A DNA stretch of 64,000 nt from Sinimarinibacterium flocculans (GTDB taxonomy: Bacteria > Pseudomonadota > Gammaproteobacteria > Nevskiales > Nevskiaceae), in the NCBI RefSeq assembly GCF_003201205.1, contig NZ_QICN01000009.1:62001-126000 (forward strand). The letters are read 5' to 3'. The notes under the pieces are model-generated. The model had not been told where the DNA came from. It searched no databases and saw only the letters and a program-made list of their open reading frames with translations. Positions 50,493 through 62,300 of the stretch are shown here, in pieces; within the stretch, counting starts at the first letter, position 1; each line of letters begins with the position of its first letter. The translations under genes and the position numbers were made by a program.

Positions 50493-51161
50493 ATGCTCGA
50501 GGCCGCGAACGGACCGGATCACCTGCGTGCGTTGCAGGCCTTGTACGCGGTCGCCGTGCGCCGGCAGGTGGCGGCCCGCCAGGTCGTGATCCACGAGGGC
50601 GATGTCCCGCGCAGCCTGTACCTCATCGACCGCGGGGCGGCCACGGTCTCCCTGTCGGACTGGCACGGCGAGGAAGCCGTGCTGTCGCTGCTCGGTCCGG
50701 GCGATTTCTTCGGTGAGATGGGCATGTTCCCGAGCGGCGACGGCGTGCGCAGCGCGCAGGTCCAGGCACGGGTCGACTCCACCCTGCTGGAAATCGACTA
50801 TGCGCGGTTCGTCGAACTCAGCCGCGAGCACCCCGTGCTGTGGCTCGAACTCGCCGGTCAGCTCGCCGCGCGCCTGCGGCGCACCAACCGGCGCCTCGTC
50901 GGCGTGCGCGTGCTCAAGCTCAGCGAACGCATCTGGTACGTGCTGGCGGAGCTTGCCGCGCGTCCCGATGCGCAGCGCGTCGACGGCGGTCATTGCGTGC
51001 GCATCACGCGTGACGAGCTGGGCATGCTGACCGGCTGTACGCGCGAAACCGCGGGCAAGGCACTGGCCGAGCTGGAGCAGGACGGACGCATCCGCACGCA
51101 GGGTCGCAGCATCATCGTGCCGGAGCTGCCGGCGGCATCGGGAGAGAGCGGCATGCGCTGA
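50493..51161 (+). CDS. CRP/FNR-family cyclic-nucleotide-type regulator
   Basis: A 222-residue CRP-like activator. The phosphate-binding cassette has GDFFGEMGMF and RSAQV, the residues that hold cAMP in CRP. No FNR-type N-terminal Cys cluster. C-terminal HTH ITRDELGMLTGCTRETAGKALAELEQDGRI. It sits just upstream of the TIR protein in the same direction and about 4 kb upstream of the class III cyclase gene. A regulatory link between cyclase product and this protein is inference. Confidence 0.9.
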   Translation: MLEAANGPDHLRALQALYAVAVRRQVAARQVVIHEGDVPRSLYLIDRGAATVSLSDWHGEEAVLSLLGPGDFFGEMGMFPSGDGVRSAQVQARVDSTLLEIDYARFVELSREHPVLWLELAGQLAARLRRTNRRLVGVRVLKLSERIWYVLAELAARPDAQRVDGGHCVRITRDELGMLTGCTRETAGKALAELEQDGRIRTQGRSIIVPELPAASGESGMR

Positions 51162-51229
51162 CGCGGGAATTCTCACAGTCCGCAGTCGCAGCCGGGGATA
51201 CGCTGCGGGCCAGGTCGGGGGACGGGTGG

Positions 51230-53380
51230 ATGACGCAGGGACGCTACTGGGCCTTCATCAGCTACAGCCACGCCGATGAGAGGGTGGCGAAGTGGCTGCA
51301 CAAGGCGCTGGAAACCTACCGCCTGCCGAAGAAGCTCGTCGGCACCGCGCAGGGCGGAGTGGAGGTCCCCTCCCGGCTGTTCCCGGTGTTCCGTGACCGC
51401 GACGAACTGCCTTCGTCGGATTCTCTGGGTGCGAAGATCAGCGACGCCTTGACGCGCGCCGAATCGCTGATCGTGATTGCCTCCCGGCAGTCGGCAGCTT
51501 CTCATTGGGTCAATGAGGAGATCTGCACCTTCAAGGCGCTGGGCAAGGGGCGGCGTGTGTTCTGCGTGATTGCCGATGGCGAGCCCTTCGCCAGCGAAAA
51601 GGGAGAGCCCGCCGAGGAATGCTTTGCACCGGCCTTGCGCCGGCAGGTGGGTGCCGACGGTCAGCTCACGGACGAACGCGCCGAGCCCATTGCCGCCGAC
51701 ATCCGGCCCGGCAAGGACGGCAGGCGCGACGCCCTGCTCAAGCTCGTCGCCGGAGTACTCGACATCGGACTGGACGTGCTCAAGCAGCGCGATGCGCACC
51801 GCCGCCAGCGGCGGCTGACGGCAATCGCCGCCGCCGCAGTGGCGGCCAGTGTGTTCACCACCGGCCTGTCGTTCCTCGCGATCCAGTCGCGCAACGAGGC
51901 ACAGGCCCAGCGTCGGCTCGCCGAAGCGCGCCAGACCCAGGCCGAGGGCCTGATCCAGTTCCTGCTCGGCGACCTGCGCAAGAAGCTCGAGCCCATCGGC
52001 AAGCTCGACATCCTGGACTCGGTAGGCGAGCAGGCGATGGCCTACTTCGGCCGGGTGTCGCCCGAACAGCTGAGCGACGCCGAACTCGCGGCCCGTGCGC
52101 AGGCCCTGCGCCAGATCGGCGACGTGCGCGTGCAGCAGGGCAAGCTTGCCGAAGCCTCGCCGGCCTTCCAGGAAGCGCTGCGGCTGGACGAGGAACTCGT
52201 GCTCCGGCATCCGGGCGACCGGCAGGCGATCTTCAACATCGCACAGAGCGAGTTCTACATCGGCTACGACCACTTCGAACGTGGCGAGTTCGAATACACG
52301 CTGCCGTGGTTCGAACGCTATCTCGCGTCGGCGCGCAAGCTGGTGCAGCTCGACCCGACCAACGTGGAATCGCAATTGGAACTGGCCTACGCCCACAACA
52401 ACATGGCCGCCTATTTCGAGCGCACTGACCAGCATGAGCAGATGTTGCGCGCGCTGGATGAAGCTACGAAAGCCTACTTGCACCTGATCGATCGAAACCC
52501 CAACGGGTCCAGGTTCGAACGCTCTTTGGTCGGCGCCTTATCGTGGCGATGCAGAGGTCTACGCGAACTGCTTCGCCTGGATGAGTCGCGTCGAGTGATC
52601 GACGAGGCCATCGAACGGCAGACCGACATTGTGTCGACGTCTGACGGAGAGCCTGTTGCGCGCTATGACCTGGCGCTGCTTTTCAACCAGAAGGCCGTGA
52701 CGGCGCTGGCCGCCGGTGAGGTTGCGGTCATGCGGGACGCCGCTGAAGCGGCGGTCGGGCAGTTTGAATTTCTCCACCGGGCCGATCCAGCGAACCATCA
52801 GTGGCAGAAGTATCAGTTTGTCGCCCTCCAGTTCGAGGCGATCGCCGCGATGCTTGGAGGGCGTTCGTTGCCAACGCGCACGCCGACCGAGCAACTCGCA
52901 TCATGCGATCGATTGCGCCGGCAAGCCCCCGAGGATGGACAACTCGCCGGCGTCTGCATGCGCAACGCTCTCGTCGTCGCTGGGGTCGGCTTGGTGCAGC
53001 GCGACGCTCCAGTCGTGGAGGCAGCACTTCGCGCTGCCAAGGAACTCCTGGAGGTGCTGGCCGGAGCGGAACGGGGACGCCTGGAAATCGACTTGCGCTT
53101 GCTCCAGTTCGAACAGTCGGCCTCCACGGAAAGACGCGAGCGTGTCGTGGCAGCACTCGAATCCAGCGACGCCAGATCACCCCTGGAGCACGCCGGCCGC
53201 GAGCTGAGGGAGCGCTGGTTGGCGCTGTTGCTGGATCGGACTGCGAGATGCAAGGCGAGAACTGAATGGGAACAGGCCGGTGTCGGTGACGAAAACTACT
53301 TTCTTTTCCTGGCCCGCCGTTGCGACGGTGGACCGCAGCCGCTGGCCGAAGGACCAGCATCCCGACCAAGGAGCGTGTGA
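51230..53380 (+). CDS. TIR-TM-TPR-like signalling protein
   Basis: A 716-residue protein. TIR domain at residues 5-140: RYWAFISYSHADERVAKWL, then SLIVIASRQSAASHWVNEEI, where W93 plus 4 positions gives E97, the position of the NADase catalytic Glu. A single transmembrane helix follows (about 198-218), then a conserved juxtamembrane stretch LIQFLLGDLRKKLEPIGKLDILDSVG and TPR-like helical repeats to the C-terminus. Bacterial TIR proteins often hydrolyse NAD or signal in immunity; here the membrane link with TPR repeats suggests a sensor. The last codons overlap the next gene (TGATG). Confidence 0.88.
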   Translation: MTQGRYWAFISYSHADERVAKWLHKALETYRLPKKLVGTAQGGVEVPSRLFPVFRDRDELPSSDSLGAKISDALTRAESLIVIASRQSAASHWVNEEICTFKALGKGRRVFCVIADGEPFASEKGEPAEECFAPALRRQVGADGQLTDERAEPIAADIRPGKDGRRDALLKLVAGVLDIGLDVLKQRDAHRRQRRLTAIAAAAVAASVFTTGLSFLAIQSRNEAQAQRRLAEARQTQAEGLIQFLLGDLRKKLEPIGKLDILDSVGEQAMAYFGRVSPEQLSDAELAARAQALRQIGDVRVQQGKLAEASPAFQEALRLDEELVLRHPGDRQAIFNIAQSEFYIGYDHFERGEFEYTLPWFERYLASARKLVQLDPTNVESQLELAYAHNNMAAYFERTDQHEQMLRALDEATKAYLHLIDRNPNGSRFERSLVGALSWRCRGLRELLRLDESRRVIDEAIERQTDIVSTSDGEPVARYDLALLFNQKAVTALAAGEVAVMRDAAEAAVGQFEFLHRADPANHQWQKYQFVALQFEAIAAMLGGRSLPTRTPTEQLASCDRLRRQAPEDGQLAGVCMRNALVVAGVGLVQRDAPVVEAALRAAKELLEVLAGAERGRLEIDLRLLQFEQSASTERRERVVAALESSDARSPLEHAGRELRERWLALLLDRTARCKARTEWEQAGVGDENYFLFLARRCDGGPQPLAEGPASRPRSV

Positions 53381-53736
53381 TGAAGGAAACCGACGTGAAG
53401 TTGGGCAAGAAGGACGTCAAGTCTGGAAAGGACTCGGACAGCAGCACCTACACCCTCAGGAACGGCGACAAGATCAAGTTCTACATGGGGGATGGCGTGG
53501 CGGAGGATTGGCAGTTCGATCAGGGTGTCGGCGAACACGGCGTGACGTTTTCGACGGGCGTTTGCCCCCCTTGGCTGGCGATGACCCGATCCGGCAGCGG
53601 TTCCGTGACGTTCGTCCTGAATGATTCCTCGGGCACCTACACCGGCCAGCAGGTCAATCTCACCTTGAACTTCAAGAACCGAAACGGTGAGAAGGGCTGC
53701 CATGACCCCGTCGTGAAGGACGGGGGGACGCAGTGA
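53380..53736 (+). CDS. Small protein co-translated with the TIR gene
   Basis: A 118-residue protein beginning MKETDVKLGKKDVKSGKDSD. It is largely polar and beta-rich (TYTLRNGDKIKFYMGDGVAEDW, STGVCPPWLAMTRSGSGSVTFVLNDSS, VNLTLNFKNRNGEKGCHDPVV), with two Cys. No signal peptide or known domain. The ATG overlaps the TIR stop, so the two are likely made together. Unknown function, candidate modulator or partner of the TIR protein. Confidence 0.65.
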   Translation: MKETDVKLGKKDVKSGKDSDSSTYTLRNGDKIKFYMGDGVAEDWQFDQGVGEHGVTFSTGVCPPWLAMTRSGSGSVTFVLNDSSGTYTGQQVNLTLNFKNRNGEKGCHDPVVKDGGTQ

Positions 53737-53781
53737 GCTGAATGGAGGTGAGTCGGCTCCTCTCCGCGTTCCGTTGAGGTC

Positions 53782-53819
53782 CGCCCGCTCGGGTCGAGGC
53801 CTCTCGACCCGAGCGGGCG
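53782..53819 (+). terminator. Strong hairpin terminator after TIR operon
   Basis: Perfect 17-bp stem: CGCCCGCTCGGGTCGAG (53782-53798), loop GCCT, and the exact complement at 53803-53819, followed only by TT. Ends the TIR operon and separates it from the next genes. Confidence 0.75.
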
Positions 53820-54147
53820 TTCCCGGGGCGCTGATCGCCGCCAAGCTCAAGACGGGGTATGCAGTCAGGATCGATTCAGAGATCTGCTGCCGACATCCGA
53901 GCGGACCCGCAGCGCAGCCTGCGAGCCGCTTCTCTGCTCTTGAACGCAGTCCGCGCGGCCGATGCACGATAGCGGCGTATTGCCGCGCTGCCACGGCCCA
54001 TGATGCGATGTCATCCAGTCGATCGAAGCCTGCCGGCACGGTCCGATCTGGCGGATTTTTCTCAGTCCGATGCTGAGCGATGCGGCATGATGACGCAAAC
54101 GCCGCGCGATGGGTCGAGGGCGCGCGCCCAACATGGGGAGACAGCCG
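53820..54147. other. Gene-free interval upstream of the LolA-like gene
   Basis: About 330 bases with no ORF that shows family features. No clear -10/-35 pair could be placed. It presumably carries the promoter of the LolA-like/SLOG-cyclase pair. Confidence 0.4.
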
Positions 54148-54933
54148 ATGCGCGACGGGATCAAGGGTTTGCTGGTGGGGCTGTTCGTTGCCGGCCCTGC
54201 GGGGGCGGCTTCGCAGGACGAGGCGGCGCTACGTGCCTGCATGCAGGCCAACGTGCCGGCTGCGGTGCGCGTGAACCGTTTCGAGATGACCACCGTGACC
54301 GATGGCGTCAGCGAGACGTTGGGCGGCACGCTGTACATGCACGGCAACGACGAGCGTCGAGCGCTGACACTGCAGATCGACCAGCCCTCGCACCTGGACG
54401 GGTCCGCCTTCCTGTTTCTCGAACGCAAGCAGGGCGAGCAGATGTTCGTCTACCTCTCGGCGATGAATCGCGTGCGCCAGATCAACGGCGCGGCGATGGA
54501 CGGGCAGTTCTTCGGCAGCGCCCTGCGCTATTCGGACATCCGTCAGGCCTTCGGCATGGTCGGTGGCTCGACGATGCAGATGCTTCCGGACGCGCAGTAC
54601 GACGGCGCACCGGCACGCGCCGTACGCCTGAAGCTGCCACCGGAAGAGGCCTCGGCGGATGACGACAGCACGCTGCTGATCGACGCGGCGCATTGCGTGC
54701 CGCTGCGCCTGCAGGTCGAACGCAAGGGAACGGTGCTGCGCGAGTTCAGCGGTCTGCGTGCGGACCTGGCCGAGGACGAGGGGCGATGGTACTTGCGCAG
54801 GGGACGGATGCACGATCACGAGCGCAAGGCCGAGACCGAGATCGTGCTCGGCGAGCTGCGCGGTTTCGATGACATTCCGATGATCGTGTTCAGTCGCGGC
54901 GAGTTCCATCGTGCGCGCTTCGGCAAGAAGTGA
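54148..54933 (+). CDS. Periplasmic LolA-like lipoprotein-sorting-family protein
   Basis: A 261-residue protein with signal peptide MRDGIKGLLVGLFVAGPAGAASQ; ATG 54148 follows a GGGGAG ribosome site (frame continues up to 54109). The body (FEMTTVTDGVSETLGGTLYM, FLFLERKQGEQMFVYLSAMNRVRQI, MRQAFGMVGG-like, AHCVPLRLQVERKGTVLREFSGL) fits the outer-membrane lipoprotein-sorting (LolA-like) family. Six bases before the cyclase gene, so probably one transcript with it. Confidence 0.75.
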   Translation: MRDGIKGLLVGLFVAGPAGAASQDEAALRACMQANVPAAVRVNRFEMTTVTDGVSETLGGTLYMHGNDERRALTLQIDQPSHLDGSAFLFLERKQGEQMFVYLSAMNRVRQINGAAMDGQFFGSALRYSDIRQAFGMVGGSTMQMLPDAQYDGAPARAVRLKLPPEEASADDDSTLLIDAAHCVPLRLQVERKGTVLREFSGLRADLAEDEGRWYLRRGRMHDHERKAETEIVLGELRGFDDIPMIVFSRGEFHRARFGKK

Positions 54934-54939
54934 GCGATC

Positions 54940-57255
54940 GTGAACGCAGCGAGCGCTCCGGGTGAACTGAGCGGCCGGCCGGTTCTCGGCGTCACCGGCC
55001 ACCTGATCCTGCCGGAAACCGAGCGGCAGCAGGTCGAGGCCGAGGCGAGCACGCGCCTGGAACGCCTGCTCGATGCCTCACCGGAACTGGAGGGCCTGCG
55101 GCTGCTGTCGGGGCTGGCGCCGGGCGCCGACCTGGTGCTGACCGATGCGATCCTCGCGGTCTGTCAGCGACGTCGTCTGAGCTGCCACCTGACGGCGGCC
55201 CTGGTCGGCCCGCCGGCGCAGATGCTCGAGGACTGGCGCAAGCGTGCCCACGCCCTCGGCGTGACGATCAAGCCGGCCGCCCAGCGGCGCGTCGAACATC
55301 GTTTCGAGCGCCTGCTGGCGCGGGCCGATCAGCGTCTGCAGTTCGTCGCGCCGGCGCAGGCGCCCGAACGCGGCTTCCAGCAGCTCGCGGCACTGCTCGC
55401 CGAGTCGGCTCAGATCCTGTTCGCGGTGTTGCGCGAGAACCACCCGGGGCAGGTCGGTGGCGCGGCGCAGGTCGTGGCTTGGTGGCAGAACCCGGGACGC
55501 ATCCCGCCGGAGCTGAGCCTCGGGGCGCATGCCGGAGACCGTCACGGCCGCCGTCTGGTCCTGATCGATCCGCGCGGCGAGCAGGCAGCGACCGAGGTCG
55601 GCGAGCAACTCGACGGTGCGCGACAGACCATCGACGAGATCCGCGCGCGGATGCGTGCCGGCAATGCGCTGTCGGCCAACGATCTGGCTGCGCGGGCGCT
55701 GGATCGGGGGGGCGCCAGCCCGACACTGCGCTATCTCTATCTGCAGAGTCTGGCCGCCAGCGGCAGTCCGCACCGGGCCCTGCAGCGCTACGAGGCGCTG
55801 GCACCGCCCGAGGGCATGCGCAACGAGGACTGGCGCGCGCTGCGCGGACGGCTGCACAAGGATCTGGCCCTGCTCGGCGACGACGTGCAGACCAACCTGC
55901 GGCTGGCCGCCGCGCACTATACCGACGCCTGGAACCGCTCCGGCGGCGCGTTCTCCGGTATCAACGCGGCCACCACCAGCCTGCTCAGCGGGCAGCATCG
56001 CCGGGCGCAGCGCCTGGCGCGCGCGGTGCGGGCCCTGACCGAGCAACCGGCGCCGGCCGACGAGCGCGCGCGCTACTACCACTGGGTGAGCGCGGCCGAA
56101 GCCAAGGCGGTGCTGGGCGATCTCGACGGTTGCCGGGCGGAACTGGCTGCCGCCGACCCGCTGCTGCGCGGCGACCTGGTGACGCGCGGACGCACGCGTG
56201 CGCAGCTGCGCCGGGTGCTGGAAGCGCGCGGTGAGGACCCGGGTGTGCTCGATGCGCTGGCGATGCCGATGGTCTATCTGCTCGCGCCGGCGCGGGCCTA
56301 TCCGGAGGCCGTGGCGCCGGAGCTGGCGGCGCAGCTGCGCGATTCCCCGGTCTATGCCCTGCTCGGCGAGGCGGCCGACCGGACCGCAGTGCCGGTATCG
56401 GTGCTGGCGCGGCTGCTCGACGCCGGCGTGCGCCTGCACCTGCTCGATCTTCGCCGTGAGTCCGAGCTGCCGGAACCCCTGGCCGGTCGCGTCGAGAGCG
56501 TCGTGCGCTGTCGCGGTTTTCTGGACCGCGAGCGTGGCTGGCTGCAGCGACATGCGCAGCGCCAGCTCTACGGTCTGGCCATGCTCAACGCGCGCGCGCT
56601 TGACGTCGACCTGCGGCGCCTGCGCGCAGGCGGCTCGGCGCTGGCGCGACGCTGGGTGATCGACGCTCCACCGGTGCCGCCGCGACAGCGCGGGCTGGGC
56701 CGCCGACGCATGGTCGGACTGGTGTTCAGCGACATGGTCGGATTCGCCGGACTGGGTGATGCGGAGATCCAGCAGTACTGGGCACGCGTGGTGCCGGCGC
56801 TGGCACGCCATCTCGCGCCGCTGCGCAGGCAGATCCTCCTGCAGCAGACCTGGGGCGATGCCCTGCATCTGGTCACCGGCGATGCGCGCAGCGCCGCGCT
56901 GGCGACGGAAGCCATGCTGCGCACCGTGCGTGATCTGCGTCCGCAGCTGAGCGGCCGTCTCTCCCAACTCGAGATCCGGGTGGGGGCGCACTTCGCCCCG
57001 GCCTGGCACGGGACCGATGCGATCGAGCGCGTGCGCACCTTCTACGGGACGCAGCTGTCGTTCACCGCGCGCGTCGAGCCGGTGACGCCGCCCGGCACGA
57101 CCTACGTGACCGAAGCCTTCGCCGCCGAACTTGCGGTGTCCGCGCCGGGCGAGTTCCACGTGGAGTATGCCGGCGAGATTGCGCTGGCCAAACGCTTCGG
57201 CAGCTACCGCATCTACAGCCTGCGACGGATCGGCGGCGCGCCCCGCGGCGCCTGA
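54940..57255 (+). CDS. SLOG-TPR-class III nucleotide cyclase fusion
   Basis: A 771-residue protein from GTG 54940. N-terminal part (LGVTGHLILPE, LSGLAPGADLVLTDAIL, about residues 15-72) resembles a SLOG-type nucleotide-sensing domain. The middle (about 230-430) is helical, TPR/TRAF-binding-like. The C-terminus (about 590-765) is a class III cyclase: VFSDMVGFAGL with D598, QTWGDALHL with D640 for metal. The usual substrate-specifying Lys before GD is Gln (Q636), and the Asn of the Asn-Arg pair is not conserved (TQLSFTARVEP). The architecture suggests a ligand-controlled cyclase; its substrate cannot be predicted from this sequence. No membrane helix. Confidence 0.82.
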   Translation: MNAASAPGELSGRPVLGVTGHLILPETERQQVEAEASTRLERLLDASPELEGLRLLSGLAPGADLVLTDAILAVCQRRRLSCHLTAALVGPPAQMLEDWRKRAHALGVTIKPAAQRRVEHRFERLLARADQRLQFVAPAQAPERGFQQLAALLAESAQILFAVLRENHPGQVGGAAQVVAWWQNPGRIPPELSLGAHAGDRHGRRLVLIDPRGEQAATEVGEQLDGARQTIDEIRARMRAGNALSANDLAARALDRGGASPTLRYLYLQSLAASGSPHRALQRYEALAPPEGMRNEDWRALRGRLHKDLALLGDDVQTNLRLAAAHYTDAWNRSGGAFSGINAATTSLLSGQHRRAQRLARAVRALTEQPAPADERARYYHWVSAAEAKAVLGDLDGCRAELAAADPLLRGDLVTRGRTRAQLRRVLEARGEDPGVLDALAMPMVYLLAPARAYPEAVAPELAAQLRDSPVYALLGEAADRTAVPVSVLARLLDAGVRLHLLDLRRESELPEPLAGRVESVVRCRGFLDRERGWLQRHAQRQLYGLAMLNARALDVDLRRLRAGGSALARRWVIDAPPVPPRQRGLGRRRMVGLVFSDMVGFAGLGDAEIQQYWARVVPALARHLAPLRRQILLQQTWGDALHLVTGDARSAALATEAMLRTVRDLRPQLSGRLSQLEIRVGAHFAPAWHGTDAIERVRTFYGTQLSFTARVEPVTPPGTTYVTEAFAAELAVSAPGEFHVEYAGEIALAKRFGSYRIYSLRRIGGAPRGA

Positions 57256-57371
57256 GCCGCAGGGTGATTGGACCGCGGTTGCCCGCCTGACTTAATGTTG
57301 GGCCGCTGCCGCGTGGCGCTGCGGCACGTATCCTCTTGCGCCCTTCCACCCGACCATCAACGGAGATCGAC

Positions 57372-58480
<1,109 letters not shown>

Positions 58481-58481
<1 letters not shown>

Positions 58482-59329
58482 TGGCGGTCGAGACGATCTC
58501 CGAGCACGCCTGCTTCGGTGGCGTGCAGGGTTTCTACCGGCACGACTCCGAAGTGATCGGCCTGCCGATGCGGTTTTCGGTCTACAAGCCGCCGCAGGCT
58601 GCGCGCGAGCCCGTGCCGGTGCTGTACTGGCTGGCGGGTCTCACGTGCACCGAAGAGACCTTCATGATCAAGGCCGGCGCGCAGCGTCGTGCTGCAGAGC
58701 TGGGCCTGATGCTGGTGACCTGCGACACCAGCCCGCGTGCCACCGGGATTGATGGTGCGACCGGCGACTGGGAGTTCGGCGAGGGCGCCGGCTTCTACCT
58801 GGATGCGAGCCAGGCGCCGTGGTCGCGGCACTTCCGCATGAACCACTACGTGAGCGAAGAGCTGCGCGACTCCGTCGAATCGCGCTTCTCGACCAACGGC
58901 AGCCGCGGCATTTTCGGCCACTCGATGGGCGGACACGGCGCGCTGACGCTGGCGCTGCGCCATCCGGACCTGTACCGCTCGGTGTCGGCCTTCGCGCCGA
59001 TCTGCGCGCCGGCCGACTGCCCCTGGGGCCAGAAGGCATTCGGGCAATATCTGGGCGACGACCGCGCGCAGTGGAACGCACACGATGCGAGCCGCCTGAT
59101 GCTCGCGCGCGGCAGTGCGCTGACCGACGAGATCCTCGTCGACCAGGGGCTCGCGGACAAGTTCCTGCACGCGGGCCAGCTCTTGCCGGAACGCTTCGAG
59201 CAGGCCTGCGCCGCTGCAGGGCAGCCGCTCAAGCTGCGTCGTCACGACGGCTACGACCACGGCTACTACTTCATCGCCAGTTTCATCGACGACCATCTGG
59301 ACTGGCATCACGCCCGCCTGCGGGCCTGA
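58481..59329 (+). CDS. frmB: S-formylglutathione hydrolase
   Basis: A 282-residue alpha/beta hydrolase of the esterase-D family: LYWLAGLTCTEETFMIKAGAQR, GHSMGGHGALTLAL with the catalytic Ser, DHGYYFIASFIDDHLDWH with the His. Product of FrmA is converted to formate and glutathione. ATG at 58481 overlaps the frmA stop. Confidence 0.96.
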
Positions 59330-59351
59330 CACGAATCAACAGGAGAAACGC

Positions 59352-62300
59352 GTGCGCCGCATCCGCAAGCTGCTTGTCGCCAACCGTTCCGAGATCGCAA
59401 TCCGCGTCATGCGCGCCGCGGCCGAACTCGGCATCCGCACGGTGGCGATCTATGCCAACGAAGACCGCTATGCGCTGCACCGTTTCAAAGCCGACGAGAG
59501 CTATCGCGTCGGTGCCGGACTCAAGCCGATCGCGGCATACCTCGACATCGCCGGCATCATCCGCGTCGCCAAGCAGGCCGGCGTCGATGCGATCCACCCC
59601 GGCTACGGCTTCCTGTCGGAGAACCCGGACTTCGCCGAGGCCTGCGACAAGGCCGGCATCCTGTTCGTCGGTCCGCGTCCGGAGGTCATGCGCACGCTCG
59701 GCAACAAGGTCGCGGCGCGCAACGTCGCGATCAAGGCCGGCGTTCCGGTGATGCCGGCCACCGGCCCGCTGCCGCGCGAGATGGGCGAGGTACACAAGCT
59801 CGCCGCCGAGGTCGGCTACCCGCTGATGCTCAAGGCGAGCTGGGGCGGCGGTGGCCGCGGCATGCGCGTAATCGAGTCGGAAGCCGATCTGGAGCATCAG
59901 GTCGAGGTCGCGCGCCGCGAGGCCGCGTCGGCCTTCGGCAACGACGAGGTGTACCTGGAAAAGCTCGTGCGGCGGGCGCGCCACGTCGAGGTGCAGGTGC
60001 TCGGCGACACGCAAGGCAATCTCGTGCACCTGTTCGAGCGCGACTGTTCGGTGCAGCGTCGCAACCAGAAGGTCGTCGAGCGCGCACCGGCGCCGTATCT
60101 CGACGACAGCAGCCGCTCCGCGCTGTGCGAATCCGCGCTCAAGCTCGCGCGTGCCGTCGACTACACGCACGCCGGCACAGTCGAATTCCTGATGGATGCC
60201 GACAGCGGCAAGTTCTACTTTATCGAGGTCAACCCGCGTATCCAGGTCGAGCACACCGTGACCGAGGAGGTCACCGGCATCGACATCGTCAAGGCGCAGA
60301 TCCGCATCACCGAGGGCATGCGCATCGGCACGCCGCAGTGCGGCGTGCCGCAGCAGGACCAGATCTCGCTCACCGGGCATGCGCTGCAGTGCCGCGTGAC
60401 CACCGAGGATCCGGAGAACGCCTTCCAGCCCGACTACGGCCGGCTCACCGCCTACCGCAGCGCCGCCGGTTTCGGTGTGCGCCTGGACGGCGGCACGGCG
60501 TACTCGGGTGCGGTGATCACCCCTTACTACGATTCGCTGCTGGTCAAGGTCACGACCTGGGGCGCCACGTCTGACGAGGCCGTGCAGCGCATGGACCGCG
60601 CGCTGCGCGAGTTCCGCATCCGCGGACTGTCGAGCAACCTGCAGTTCCTCGAGAACGTCATCAACCATCCGACGTTCCAGTCCGGCGAGAACACGACGCG
60701 CTTCATCGACGAGACGCCGGACCTGTTCAAGTTCGCCAAGCGCCGCGACCGCGCGACGCGCCTGCTGCGCTTCATCGGCGAGGTCGTCGTCAACGGCAAC
60801 ACGGAGATGAAGGGACGCACGCGCCCGGCGACGCCGATGGCCGAGCCGGTGCTGCCGCCGTCGAGCCTGATCCCGGACATCAGCGGCAAGGTTCCGCCCG
60901 GCTCGCGCGACCGCTTCCGGCAACTCGGCGCCGACGGCTTCGCCGCGTGGATGCTCAAGCAGCCGCAGGTGCTGCTGACCGACACGACGATGCGCGACGC
61001 GCACCAGTCGCTGTTCGCGACGCGCATGCGCACGCGCGACATGGTCGAGATCGCGCCGTACTACGCACGCATGCTGCCGCAGCTGTTCTCGCTCGAATGC
61101 TGGGGCGGGGCGACCTTCGACGTCGCGCTGCGCTTCCTCAAGGAGGACCCGTGGGACCGTCTCGGCCAGTTGCGCGAGGCCGTGCCCAACGTGCTGCTGC
61201 AGATGCTGCTGCGCGCCTCCAACGCCGTCGGCTACACCAACTACCCGGACAACGTCGTGCGCCAGTTCGTGCAGCAGGCAGCCGGGAACGGCATCGACCT
61301 GTTCCGCGTCTTCGACTCGCTCAACTGGGTCGAGAACATGCGTGTGGCGATCGACGCGGTGCGCGAGACCGGCGCCCTGTGCGAAGGCACGATCTGCTAC
61401 ACCGGCGACCTGTTCGACGAGTCGCGGCCCAAGTACAACCTGAAGTACTACGTCGACATGGCCAAGGCGCTGGAGAAGGCCGGCGCGCACATCATCGGCA
61501 TCAAGGACATGGCCGGTGTCTGCCGTCCGCGTGCCGCGCATGCGCTGGTCACCGCGCTCAAGCAGGAGGTCGGCCTGCCGATCCATTTCCACACGCACGA
61601 CACCAGCGGCATCAGCGCCGCGTCGGTGCTCGCTGCCGTCGAGGCCGGCTGCGATGCCGTCGACGGCGCGCTCGACAGCATGTCCGGCCTCACCTCGCAG
61701 CCGAACCTCGGCTCGATCGCCGCATCGCTGGCGGGCAGCGACCGTGATCCGGGTCTGTCGCTGGAGCACATGCAGGCGATCTCGATGTACTGGGAAGGCG
61801 TGCGCCGCTACTACGCGCCGTTCGAGGCGGATATCCGTTCGGGGACTGCCGACGTCTACCGGCACGAGATGCCGGGTGGCCAGTACACCAACCTGCGCGA
61901 GCAGGCGCGTGCGCTGGGTCTGGAGGCGCGCTGGCCGGAGGTATCGAAGGCCTACGCCACGGTGAACCGCCTGTTCGGCGACATCGTCAAGGTGACGCCG
62001 ACCTCGAAGGTCGTGGGCGACATGGCGCTGTTCATGGTGGCCAATGACCTGGACGCCGACGACATCACCGATCCGGATCGCGAGATCGCCTTTCCGGAGT
62101 CCGTGGTGTCGCTGTTCAAGGGCGAGCTGGGCTACCCGCCGGACGGCTTCCCCGCGGCGTTGCAGGCCAAGGTCCTCAAGGGTGCGACGCCGCTGGAAGG
62201 GCGCCCCGGAGCGTCGCTGGAGGCCGTGGACCTGGAGATCGCGCGTGCGGAGGGCGAGAAGGCCGCGGGGCGCAAGCTCAACGACGCCGACCTCGCGTCC

